Shown here: piece by piece, positions 55,780 to 64,000 of the stretch | How positions within the stretch are numbered: position 1 is the stretch's first letter | How the letters are laid out: each line of letters begins with the position of its first letter | From: Bacteroidota bacterium | Lineage (GTDB): Bacteria; Bacteroidota; Ignavibacteria; SZUA-365 | Direction of reading: 5' to 3' | Assembly: GCA_023432805.1 (NCBI GenBank) | Contig: JAEYUG010000033.1 | Location: forward strand, 1-64,000 | DNA length: 64,000 bases | Notes under the pieces: model-generated | The model's input: only the letters and a program-made list of their open reading frames with translations | Database searches by the model: none | Told to the model about the DNA's origin: nothing | Translations under genes and position numbers: made by a program

Positions 55780-56745
55780 CTACTCGTCCAGTGAGAGATC
55801 TTCGGTGCGAAGGCGAACGATGTACGATACTGATCGGTAGTCGAAAAGATCGTCGAGGTTCTGTCCGGTGAACACATGGATGCCGGGTTCCGGCCCGAAC
55901 ACATCTGTCACGACGAACATCTCGTAAGGCTCACGTTCGAAGGCGATGCGAAGTTCATTATCGGTGATGAAGAAGGCGATGTCGGGACCAGGCACGCCAC
56001 GAATTCCAATCTTCCAGCGCTCCTCACCACGTCGCAGAAACAGCGTACAGCCATCCTCTCCCACTGTACCCTCACGATCGAGGGAAAATCCGAGTCGTCC
56101 GTAATACTCGATCGCAATCTCCCGAGCCCGCGCATTCATGTCCGACACGTGTGCCGCATCGGAAAAGCGTGCACGGATGTCCTCGAAATCCCGATCGGGA
56201 ATTTCCGGATCATTCCCATCCCAGGATTCATCAGCACCGCTTTCGGGAGAATGCGGTAGTTCGTACCAGCGTTCGTCGAGCACACCTTCCAACAGCAGCA
56301 CGGTATCCGTATCTATGTGGCGCAAGCCACGTACGGACTGAGGATTGACCCCGCCATCCTTGCGGTACTGTACCTGCGTTTCCTGACCATCAACGCCGGT
56401 AAAGCGCAACTGATCTACCACTGATCTGTCGACGGGACGCAGAAAATACATGGGCGTGCTTGCGAGTCGATCTGCAATCACATGCAGGTCTGCCTCCCAG
56501 GCCTCGTACCCGAGCAATGCCTCCGCCTGCTCGGCGCTCGAGATAATATCAGCCGCCGTCATGCGGCCGATCAAATAGAGATCGCCTCGGATCACGGTGA
56601 ACACGTAGAGTTGATCACCGCGACGCACCTCACCAAGTTCGTTCCGAGAGCCGGCCGTGTAATCGAGAATCTCGCCGCTCAGTCCGTCGAGATACATGTC
56701 ATCGCACAGACTCTTGGTCCAGTACAACGTATATGATCTCGGCAT
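55780..56745 (-). CDS. PUA/EVE-like plus DUF3883-like protein, possible modified-DNA sensor
   Basis: A 321-residue protein of two parts. Residues 1-95 (YTLYWTKSLCDD, VRRGDQLYVFTVIRGDLYLIGRMTA) look like an EVE/PUA-type fold, which reads modified bases. Residues 200-300 (AREIAIEYYGRLGFSLDREG, RRGEERWKIGIRG, DIAFFITDNELRIA, YEMFVVTDVF) resemble DUF3883, a restriction-endonuclease-like fold. The usual catalytic ExK reads KIGIRG here, so nuclease activity may be lost. The ATG at 56745 has AGAGGA 9 nt upstream. The proposed role, defence or regulation, is inference. It is divergent from the giant surface protein gene. Confidence 0.6.
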   Translation of the reverse strand: MPRSYTLYWTKSLCDDMYLDGLSGEILDYTAGSRNELGEVRRGDQLYVFTVIRGDLYLIGRMTAADIISSAEQAEALLGYEAWEADLHVIADRLASTPMYFLRPVDRSVVDQLRFTGVDGQETQVQYRKDGGVNPQSVRGLRHIDTDTVLLLEGVLDERWYELPHSPESGADESWDGNDPEIPDRDFEDIRARFSDAAHVSDMNARAREIAIEYYGRLGFSLDREGTVGEDGCTLFLRRGEERWKIGIRGVPGPDIAFFITDNELRIAFEREPYEMFVVTDVFGPEPGIHVFTGQNLDDLFDYRSVSYIVRLRTEDLSLDE

Positions 56746-57032
56746 TGCTCGTTTCCTCTCGGGTGCTGAAGGGACATTCGTATGGAGATGGCAGACGCTG
56801 TACAAACTAGCCACCACGTCGATGCCGTGCAACGTTGAACGACCGAACCCCGCAGCCGCATGATTTATTCCGCCGCACCCTTTACATCCTTCACATCGCA
56901 GTGTATTTTAAGACAGTACTTATCCCAAATCAAGATAGACCGGTCGAAAGACCCTGACACACTCGGGCGCAGACGCGCGAGCGATAGCATGGGCCACAGG
57001 CACCGGATGGTTGTACCATTCTGGAGGATTCC
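56746..57032. promoter_or_regulatory. Divergent promoter region upstream of the giant surface protein
   Basis: A 287-bp gap with no ORF I can support. It has an A/T-rich segment around 56900-56935 (TGTATTTTAAGACAG) that could hold promoters. There is no clear operator repeat by eye. Confidence 0.5.
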
Positions 57033-60000
57033 ATGAATCTGCTGCATACTGAAGTTCCTCGCCGCACAGGCGAGCGGAAGCCCCGGCAGCCACACCTGCT
57101 GACCCTGATCGCGTCGGCTCTTGTCGTGATGCTCAGTCTGGGCGCAACACCCATGCATGCCCGACAGCCATCGCTGTCAATCAGCAAAAGCGCGAGCGTC
57201 GATACCGTTGATACTGGCGTCCTGTTTACCTGGACGATCAGCTACAGCATCTCCTCGACCAACGATCCCGCATATGATGTCGTCATCACCGATGTGCTGC
57301 CACCGCAGCTCCTGCTCGCGGCCGGTAACGTGCAGCTGATCGGAAATCCCCAGACGGCATCCACAAGTTATAATCCGATCACCGGGGCCGCAGTCTTCAC
57401 GATGGTCAATCCGCTCCCGGCAGGATCGTCAGGCCAGCTGCAGATCAATGCCATGTTCCCACCCGGTACGACTCCGAACGGGACCATCGCATGCAACACG
57501 GCAACGATCACGGCGAGCAATGCCGCGACCGTGACCAGCAACCAGGTCTGCGTCGTTGCACGCGCCGTGCACCGCTTTACATTCCAGAAGGACCACTACG
57601 CCGGCAATGCCCTCAACGGCACCGTGATCTACCGCCTGCGCGTCATCAATCCCACCGGCAACAGTATCGGCGGACTCAACCTCAACGGGGCCACGTTCAG
57701 CGACACGCTGCAGACGGGAGCTGTGTATGTCTCCGCCACAGGCACGCATACTGTTGTGGGACAGGTCGTGACCTGGAACCTCGGCAATCTCGTTGTGAGC
57801 CCGTGGTACAATCCCTGGTATGTCGACTACTTCCTCACCGTGCAATACCCCTCTCCCCCGTTCACGCAGGGGCAGTCTGTCTGCAATACCGGCTGGTTGA
57901 AGGGAACACCCGTCGGGTGGACCGGGACCTTTGCACAGAAGGATTCCGCATGTCTGACCCTCGTTGCACCGCAGCCCGGCGTACAACTGCTCAAGGGTCC
58001 CTACTACAGCCCGATGACCAACCGGGTGCCCGGCTGCACCGGGTTCTATTCCCTCACACCCGGCAACACAGGCAATGTCGCCGTCGACAGCTTCAAGGTG
58101 ACCGACGTGCTTCCACAGGAAGTCATGGTCACATCGTTCTCGACCGGCTCGTATACGAACTTCCCCTCGAACAGCGTCACGATCCGCTACCGTACGACCG
58201 TCAATCCGTCATGGACGACAGCGGGCCCCTTTGTCGGCTACCAGAACATCAGCGTGTATGGCACGCCCTCGTCGACCAATCTCGGGCTGCCTTCGGGTGT
58301 GTACCTGACCGAACTCCAATGGGATTACGGCACGGCCCCCGTGGGATTTGCCACGAGCATCCCTGCCTACATCTACTTCACACTGCTGACGAACAACTAC
58401 GTCACGAACGCGCTGGTCGTGCCCGGCAACATCGTCACGAACTGCGCCACGTTGACCTGGCAATACGCATCCGCACCCGGGACGCCGGTCACGCACTGCA
58501 AACAGTTCACGGTCGACAATCCCCAGCCTGTGCTGTCGCTCAACAAGGCCGAGCTGTCGCAGGGACCCTATTTCCCGGGTGACACGATCCAATTCCGCAT
58601 ACGCTTCTGGAACATCGGTGCGGCGGCACTCACCGGCGTGGTCGTCACCGACGTCCTGCCTGTCGGCCTCCAGTATGCCAACACCGTTTCCTACGCCGGC
58701 GGAGGCGGGGGCCCGAATCCCACCACCCTTGGTCCCTCGATCAGCACTGCGGGCCAGACTGTGACCTGGAGCTTCTCACAGCCCTTCCCTGCCGCAGCCT
58801 GCGGCACGGGCACGAACTTCTGGTACGATATCGTCTTCAACGCTGTGGTCACGATCAACACGCCACCGGGAACGGTGTGCAACACCTACACCATCGCGGC
58901 GACGAATCACCCGACCGTCGGCTCGAACCAGGCCTGCGTTGTCATCAATTCCGTACCGACGATGGAGTCGCAGAAACTCGTGCGCGGCTCACTCGATTCG
59001 ACCTACACACTCGCGGGCAGCACCGTTGCGGGAGGAAGCGCCGATTACCAGCTCACCGTGACGAATACGGGCAACGTCACGATGAAGGATATCCTCATCG
59101 TCGACATTCTTCCATTCCCGGGGGATGTCGGTGTCATCAACTGGTCGGTGTCGCGCGGCAGCACCTGGCAGGCGAACCTCATCGCTCCGATCACCGCACC
59201 ACCGGGCACATCCGTGTACTACAGCATGGAAACCGCTCCCTGCCGCAGCGATCTCGGGCTGAGCGGTCCCCTGGGCTGCACAGGACCCGTCTGGTATACG
59301 TACGCCGGCCTGATCGGTGGCGGATACAACATCACGCAGGTGCGTTCGGTCAAGCTCGACTTCGGAACCCTGCAGCTCTCGCCCGGGCAGTCGGTCGCCG
59401 TCACGTGGCCGATGACAGCTCCGGCGGGCATCCCTGTCGGACAGCTCGCCTGCAACTCGTTCGGATACCGTGCACGCCGCGCCGACAACAACGCGCTCGT
59501 CGGTCCCGCCGAACCCCTCAAGGTCTGCGTGCAGATCAGACCCACACAGGGCGCCAGCGTCGGCGACTTCGTGTGGATCGACAGTGACATGGATGGCGTG
59601 CAGGATGTCGGCGAATCCGGTTTGAACGGCGTGCAGGTCGAGCTCTGGCAGGTTGGACCCGACAACACCCCGTACACCGGCGATGATGCCATCGCGGTCA
59701 ACCTCGCCAGCATCCCGATCCCCTTCGTGATGACGGCGAACAACGGCATCGGACAGCCCGGCTACTACCTCTTCACGAATCTGCCGCCGAACACCTATTA
59801 CGTCCGCTTCAGCGTCCCGCCGATGTTCACGCCGACGCTGCTCAATGCCGGCACACCTGCAGACGACAGCGATGCGGATCCGGTTCCCGGTCCCACCTTC
59901 GGCTGGACCGCACCGTTCACCCTTGCGGCCAACGCCGCCGACACGACCATCGACATGGGATTGCACGAACGCATGCCTGTCGACTGCAGCGGCTTCCGCG

Positions 60001-62900
60001 CCGATGTCAAGCCAAACAGCACCGGCGCCTGCTGCTGGGATCTTACGTTCTCCATGCCGCCGCCTTCCGCCATGATGACCATCGCGGCGACAGCGCCATC
60101 CACCCTCACATCCCTGACGCCGCCAACCGGGTGGACGGCCACACCCGCGCTCGGCAGCTATCCCACCTCGAGCGTCGACGTCACCCCTCCCGCCGGCCAG
60201 AGCGGCGGCACCTCGTTGCTGCAATTCTGTGCGTCGTCGGGTGGCGTAACACCGCAGGAGTTCATCATCACGTGGACGGATGCTGCCGGGATGGTGCTCT
60301 GCACCGACACTGTGCGGACCAACTGCCCGAAGGATACCACGGGCACGGGTCCGGGTGGTGTGAAGTTCCACGACCTTGACGCCGATGGGAAGCAGGGCCC
60401 GGCGGAACCCGGTCTGTCAGACTGGACGATTCTGCTCGTACCGGTCGGCGGCGGGCGACCGCTTTCGACACGCACGCGTGCAAACGGAAGCTATCAGTTC
60501 GGCACCGTCCCAGCGGGCGTCTACCATGTCGTCGAGCAGCAGCAGACGGGCTGGGTGCAGACCGCACCCGCCACCGCCGTGCAGCAGGTGACCGTCGCAC
60601 CGGGCACCACGCTGCCACCGGTCGATTTCGGAAACCTCGTACCGCCTTGTGACCACCCGACCGACACGATCCGCATCGTGGCTGGAACGGTCGATCAGTT
60701 CGTCGGTCCCGAACCCTCATCTCCGTCTGCGTCGCTGCTGGCATGGAACACGGCGAATTACGGTCTGCCGCTGTCAGGCTTTGACAGCGAGATCAAGGAG
60801 CAGAAGGGCACCTTCTTCGGTCACACGTTCTCCGGATTCGGCAAGCCGGGCTGCTGGCTGATGGGGGCGAAGTTGCGCATTCGAATCCGCGCCGTCGGAC
60901 CCACGTCACCCAACGACGGCATCGGCTTTGTCGCAGGCAGTACGCTCGCATGGTATCACACCATCGCACCGCTGACCGTGCCCGGTACGTGGACCCCGGG
61001 TCAAACGGCGACGCTGATTCTCGATCTCGGTGCGCTTGTACCGGGGCAGAACAACGGCAGCACCTCGGTACTCGCAGCCATGGCCGGCGGCACGTTCAAC
61101 ATCTTCATCCAGAACCACACCATCGTCGACTACATCGGCCTCGAAGTCTACATCTGCTGCCCCGAAGCGGTCGGGAAAGCCGAGCTCAAGGGTTGCAAAT
61201 TCCATGATCTCGACGGCGACGGTGTGTGGGATCCGAGCGAACCCACACTGGCAGGCTGGACCGTCAACCTGAGCAACGGCCAGTCCGTCACCACCGGACA
61301 GGATGGCTGCTACTCGATCACCGTTCCGGCACCCGGTACCTATGTCGTCTCTGAGACACAGGTCCTCCCCTGGGTGCAGACCTTCCCCTCGAGTCCCGCC
61401 ACGCACACCGTCACCGTGCAGCCGGGGCAGACCGTGTCGAATCTTAACTTCGGCAACGTCAAGCACGGTCAGGGCGGCACGACCACCGAGTGCGATTCGT
61501 TGATCTCCTCGACTGTCGACTCCGCGTGCTGCGCGTACAACGCGACCATCATGAACAATGTCGGTGCACCGATCACGAGCATCAGCTGGTCGATCACGGG
61601 TGGCACGATGAACAGCTTCACCACGACACCCTGCGCCTCGTACACAGCACCGGCGCCGGGCAGCACGTCGGGCGTGCTGCTGTATTCCCCACCCTGCCCG
61701 GGCAACATGGCATTCTCGATCGCGGCGACACCGACCACTGCAAGCGGGTGGGTGAGCGTCACCCTCGTCGTGCATCACGGCGAGAAGGATTCCTGCAGAC
61801 TCACCTTCCGATGGAAGTGCGAACGTGCCCCGGTCACCGCGTGTGATTCGGTGAACGTGAAGCCCTTCCTCTTCACCGGACTCGATCTGTCGGGCCGTAC
61901 CTTCACCGTGTTCAACGTCAAGGTGCCCGCCTCGCCCATCACCTCGATCGACATCATCGGCACGCCCGCGCCCTGCTTCCTGCAGGGTGGGGCTCTGTCG
62001 ATCGATGCCGTCGCGACCGCCTGGTCGGTACCGTACACACGCATCCCCATCGCCGGATCGATCAGCGCGAACAGCACCGTGAAATTCAATCTCGGTGTGG
62101 ACTACACCTGCGGCTGGACCGGCGCAATCTCCCTCGTGATCCATCACGCGGATGGAGACAGCTGCCTGTATACCTACGGTCCATGGGCAGCCACCCCGCC
62201 CTCGACCACGGGCGGTGTCGTCGTCTCATCACCGGTGCAGGCGAAGCGACTCTACGCCAACCGCCTCCGCGTACGCAACACCCAGGGCCGCGCGCCCGTC
62301 AAATGGGTCAGCGTGGAAGTGCTCGACCCGACCGATCGCATGTTCGCCGGTTCGGGCGTGATGTGGGATGGTACGACACGAGAGCCCGGCGAGGAACCAC
62401 TCGGCGAGCACCAGCAGGGCCGTGCGGAAGCCCTCTTCGGCCTCATCACCCCGGTGCTTCCGGGACGGGAGTCGGAGAGTCTGAACCTCGTCGTCGCGCG
62501 TGATTCCGCGCGTGCCGGCGTCCCGTCGATCCGCTGGACCACCTACGACGAACGCGGCAACGCACTCACCTCCGACACGTTGCGCCTCGACGTGCCCGTG
62601 TTGTCCGTGCGAAACGATGCGCCGTCGTCGACGGCTCGCGGATTCGAACTGCTCAGTGCGTTCCCGAATCCCGCCACAAATATGACCACCGTCAACTACC
62701 TTCTCGGCTCGGAGATGGATCTCGAGATCGAGCTGTACGACATGACCGGCGCGCGCATGGCGCTGGTCGAGAGCGGACGCAGGCAAACGGGCGTGCATGC
62801 AGTGCGGGTGAATCTCGGGTCGCTGCCCGCGGGCACCTACTATCTGCAGATGCGTACCGACGCAGGCGTCGTCACGAAGCCGCTGACCATCGCGCGCTGA
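57033..62900 (+). CDS. Giant T9SS surface protein with DUF11 and SdrD-B-like repeats
   Basis: A 1955-residue exported adhesin-like protein. After a signal region (LIASALVVMLSLGATPMHA) come several DUF11-type Ig-like repeats (e.g. YDVVITDVLPPQLL; VVVTDVLPVGLQY) to about residue 830. SdrD-B/Cna-B-like modules follow at 840-965 (GDFVWIDSDMDGVQD), 1108-1205 (GVKFHDLDADGKQG) and 1386-1475 (GCKFHDLDGDGVWD), each with a Ca2+-type acidic loop. A T9SS sorting domain closes it (FELLSAFPNPATNMTTVNY, GSLPAGTYYLQMRT, TKPLTIAR; about 1869-1955). Many Cys residues lie within the repeats. It stands alone with its own terminator. Confidence 0.88.
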   Translation: MNLLHTEVPRRTGERKPRQPHLLTLIASALVVMLSLGATPMHARQPSLSISKSASVDTVDTGVLFTWTISYSISSTNDPAYDVVITDVLPPQLLLAAGNVQLIGNPQTASTSYNPITGAAVFTMVNPLPAGSSGQLQINAMFPPGTTPNGTIACNTATITASNAATVTSNQVCVVARAVHRFTFQKDHYAGNALNGTVIYRLRVINPTGNSIGGLNLNGATFSDTLQTGAVYVSATGTHTVVGQVVTWNLGNLVVSPWYNPWYVDYFLTVQYPSPPFTQGQSVCNTGWLKGTPVGWTGTFAQKDSACLTLVAPQPGVQLLKGPYYSPMTNRVPGCTGFYSLTPGNTGNVAVDSFKVTDVLPQEVMVTSFSTGSYTNFPSNSVTIRYRTTVNPSWTTAGPFVGYQNISVYGTPSSTNLGLPSGVYLTELQWDYGTAPVGFATSIPAYIYFTLLTNNYVTNALVVPGNIVTNCATLTWQYASAPGTPVTHCKQFTVDNPQPVLSLNKAELSQGPYFPGDTIQFRIRFWNIGAAALTGVVVTDVLPVGLQYANTVSYAGGGGGPNPTTLGPSISTAGQTVTWSFSQPFPAAACGTGTNFWYDIVFNAVVTINTPPGTVCNTYTIAATNHPTVGSNQACVVINSVPTMESQKLVRGSLDSTYTLAGSTVAGGSADYQLTVTNTGNVTMKDILIVDILPFPGDVGVINWSVSRGSTWQANLIAPITAPPGTSVYYSMETAPCRSDLGLSGPLGCTGPVWYTYAGLIGGGYNITQVRSVKLDFGTLQLSPGQSVAVTWPMTAPAGIPVGQLACNSFGYRARRADNNALVGPAEPLKVCVQIRPTQGASVGDFVWIDSDMDGVQDVGESGLNGVQVELWQVGPDNTPYTGDDAIAVNLASIPIPFVMTANNGIGQPGYYLFTNLPPNTYYVRFSVPPMFTPTLLNAGTPADDSDADPVPGPTFGWTAPFTLAANAADTTIDMGLHERMPVDCSGFRADVKPNSTGACCWDLTFSMPPPSAMMTIAATAPSTLTSLTPPTGWTATPALGSYPTSSVDVTPPAGQSGGTSLLQFCASSGGVTPQEFIITWTDAAGMVLCTDTVRTNCPKDTTGTGPGGVKFHDLDADGKQGPAEPGLSDWTILLVPVGGGRPLSTRTRANGSYQFGTVPAGVYHVVEQQQTGWVQTAPATAVQQVTVAPGTTLPPVDFGNLVPPCDHPTDTIRIVAGTVDQFVGPEPSSPSASLLAWNTANYGLPLSGFDSEIKEQKGTFFGHTFSGFGKPGCWLMGAKLRIRIRAVGPTSPNDGIGFVAGSTLAWYHTIAPLTVPGTWTPGQTATLILDLGALVPGQNNGSTSVLAAMAGGTFNIFIQNHTIVDYIGLEVYICCPEAVGKAELKGCKFHDLDGDGVWDPSEPTLAGWTVNLSNGQSVTTGQDGCYSITVPAPGTYVVSETQVLPWVQTFPSSPATHTVTVQPGQTVSNLNFGNVKHGQGGTTTECDSLISSTVDSACCAYNATIMNNVGAPITSISWSITGGTMNSFTTTPCASYTAPAPGSTSGVLLYSPPCPGNMAFSIAATPTTASGWVSVTLVVHHGEKDSCRLTFRWKCERAPVTACDSVNVKPFLFTGLDLSGRTFTVFNVKVPASPITSIDIIGTPAPCFLQGGALSIDAVATAWSVPYTRIPIAGSISANSTVKFNLGVDYTCGWTGAISLVIHHADGDSCLYTYGPWAATPPSTTGGVVVSSPVQAKRLYANRLRVRNTQGRAPVKWVSVEVLDPTDRMFAGSGVMWDGTTREPGEEPLGEHQQGRAEALFGLITPVLPGRESESLNLVVARDSARAGVPSIRWTTYDERGNALTSDTLRLDVPVLSVRNDAPSSTARGFELLSAFPNPATNMTTVNYLLGSEMDLEIELYDMTGARMALVESGRRQTGVHAVRVNLGSLPAGTYYLQMRTDAGVVTKPLTIAR

Positions 62901-62921
62901 CCCCCGCGTCAGGCTGAACCG

Positions 62922-62954
62922 ACAACGCCCTCCCGGAATCCGGGAGGGCGTTGT
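62922..62954 (+). terminator. Strong terminator after the giant surface protein gene
   Basis: ACAACGCCCTCCCGG and its perfect complement (15 bp) enclose AAT, 22 bp after the stop codon. It lies between this gene and the convergent lipocalin gene, so it may be used by both. Confidence 0.9.
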
Positions 62955-63002
62955 TGTCATGCCTGGGCAATGCTCGTGGAAGACTGCCGCGTCGACCGAC
63001 TG

Positions 63003-63524
63003 CTAGTGCGTGACGCGAATCAGACTCTTCGTATCGAATCCCTTCGCGGCGGCCTGTGCCACGAGACGATCATAGATCGCAGGGTCCAGCTTCGGCGTGC
63101 GGGCCAGAATCCAGAGGTACGATGTGTCGGGTCCACAGATCAGCGCGTACTGATACCCCTCCTTGTCGAGTTCCATGATGTTGTACCCACCGTAGAACGG
63201 TCCGAAGAACGACACCTTCAGTCGACCAACATCCTCGCGATCGATGAAGAACGCCTTCCCGATCGCTTCCTTCCACTCCCCCTTCTCCGTGTTGAATCCC
63301 CGGTTCACCACCTTGACACCTCCGTCGTCACGCATCGAATACGTGGCGGTCACCTTCGTCAATCCCCGCTCGAACGAGTGATCGAGCCGCGCGATCTCAT
63401 ACCAGGTGCCGAGATAGCGCGGAAGTTCGAATCCCTCGACGGGCGTCACATTGTCGGGAATGCCGGTGCATCCGGCGAGAAGCAGAGCAGAAGCAAGCGT
63501 GGCGAGAAGGGAGGTGCGGACCAT
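63003..63524 (-). CDS. blc: Blc-type bacterial lipocalin (lipoprotein)
   Basis: A 173-residue outer-membrane lipocalin that binds lipids or hydrophobic compounds. It has lipobox LLAGC (Cys19), the lipocalin signature YLGTWYEIARLDHSFERGL, NRGF and the conserved segment GPFYGGYNIMELDKEGYQYALI, and a final YLWILARTPKL strand. I chose the ATG at 63524; a TTG 13 codons earlier is possible, but neither has a good ribosome site. It lies between two T9SS cargo genes. Confidence 0.92.
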   Translation of the reverse strand: MVRTSLLATLASALLLAGCTGIPDNVTPVEGFELPRYLGTWYEIARLDHSFERGLTKVTATYSMRDDGGVKVVNRGFNTEKGEWKEAIGKAFFIDREDVGRLKVSFFGPFYGGYNIMELDKEGYQYALICGPDTSYLWILARTPKLDPAIYDRLVAQAAAKGFDTKSLIRVTH

Positions 63525-63559
63525 GGCGATATGCGATGTGAAATGTGTGCGAGAGCGCT

Positions 63560-64000
63560 TCAATGCACGACAACAAGGGAAACGACCGCATGGGTTCCAT
63601 CATCGAACAGCGCGAACACCCGGTACAGGCCGGATGCCAGCGACCCGGTCGGCAGCGACCAGACATGCCTGCCCGATGCCACCTCGCGCATTTCTCTGGG
63701 AAATGGTGTGGGAAGCACGTCAACCCCGTCAGCACCAACAAGCGACAACCGCACCCGCACAGGGGAAGCCACCTCGAGCGCGAGCACGATAAGGTCCGAA
63801 GCCGGATTGGGATGAGCCGTCAGCGTGGCTGGAACGGAGCGGCGTGCAACAACGCGGGTACATGTGCCGTCGATCACGACCGGTACGTCCGTACCGTGCG
63901 CGTCAAGCAGACAGTCGGTGGCACAGCGCGCGACGGCAATCGAGAGCAGCGTGGTCGTCACCTCGTCTGTGGCCAGCACGGAGAAATGGAGGATCCCGAG
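63560..64000 (-). CDS. T9SS type A sorting domain protein (partial, N-terminus off window)
   Basis: The last 146 residues of a larger protein; the frame stays open past the right edge. The sorting domain is typical: LTAHPNPASDLIVLALEV, VRVRLSLVGADG, then LASGLYRVFALFDDG and a final VVSLVVVH. The region before it has Cys residues (ARCATDC) and a short acidic stretch. The body that would show the function is missing. Confidence 0.85.
   Translation of the reverse strand, partial: LGILHFSVLATDEVTTTLLSIAVARCATDCLLDAHGTDVPVVIDGTCTRVVARRSVPATLTAHPNPASDLIVLALEVASPVRVRLSLVGADGVDVLPTPFPREMREVASGRHVWSLPTGSLASGLYRVFALFDDGTHAVVSLVVVH

Overview
The window is dense, G+C-rich bacterial chromosome with short gaps and many 4-nt ATGA start/stop overlaps. 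Several proteins suggest the Bacteroidota/Chlorobiota (FCB) lineage. Four gene products end in a type IX secretion (T9SS) sorting domain, there is a PorV-like outer-membrane protein, a carboxypeptidase-like-domain TonB receptor, ClpC, and one promoter with a TAnnTTTG -7 box. The high G+C and this gene mix would fit a Kapabacteria- or Ignavibacteria-like member, but I cannot fix the genus. I see no prophage, insertion sequence, CRISPR array or rRNA; one tRNA gene is present.

Layout. 1-2.1 kb: clpP (cut by the edge), tig with a His/Asp tail, tRNA-Leu. 2.1-6.8 kb: a START-like protein, katG, and an AbiE toxin-antitoxin pair with a candidate operator. 6.85-12.1 kb: a five-gene envelope export cassette (beta-barrel, ABC ATPase, two FtsX-type permeases, LolA-like carrier). 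12.3-17.6 kb: a translationally coupled cassette of GT2 glycosyltransferase, large membrane protein, methyltransferase and SPASM radical SAM protein. 17.7-21.3 kb: an MlaE-type permease and clpC. 21.4-28.4 kb (minus strand): two surface proteins (one collagen-like), apaG, lptB, tatD, a MEMO-family protein and an oligopeptide ABC ATPase.

28.6-34.9 kb: a partner-switching module (membrane PP2C phosphatase, STAS antagonist, RsbW-type kinase, GAF-PP2C phosphatase) followed by an MFS transporter. 34.9-39.2 kb: a T9SS-sorted DUF362 protein with a twin-arginine leader, an orphan PqqD-like protein and an OPT transporter. 39.3-43.1 kb (minus strand): a tight operon of mrp, NifU-like scaffold, nadK, a thioredoxin-fold protein and a CADD-like di-metal oxygenase, which is the most interesting find here. 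43.3-55.8 kb: SDR, HAD phosphatase, acyltransferase, a 1212-residue outer-membrane protein, a lipoprotein, a TonB receptor, a PorV-like protein and an NHL-repeat lipoprotein. 55.8-64 kb: a PUA/EVE-like plus DUF3883-like protein, a 1955-residue T9SS surface protein, a lipocalin, and the C-terminus of another T9SS protein.

A short hairpin repeat (GACGGACG-CCCT-CGTCCGTC core) recurs at five intergenic sites, four of them within 20 bp of a stop codon. Much of the window serves the cell envelope: lipid or lipoprotein traffic, outer-membrane assembly, surface glycan synthesis and T9SS cargo. The best candidates for under-described biology are the CADD-like enzyme in its redox operon, the five-gene export cassette, the hairpin repeat family, and the PUA/DUF3883 protein.
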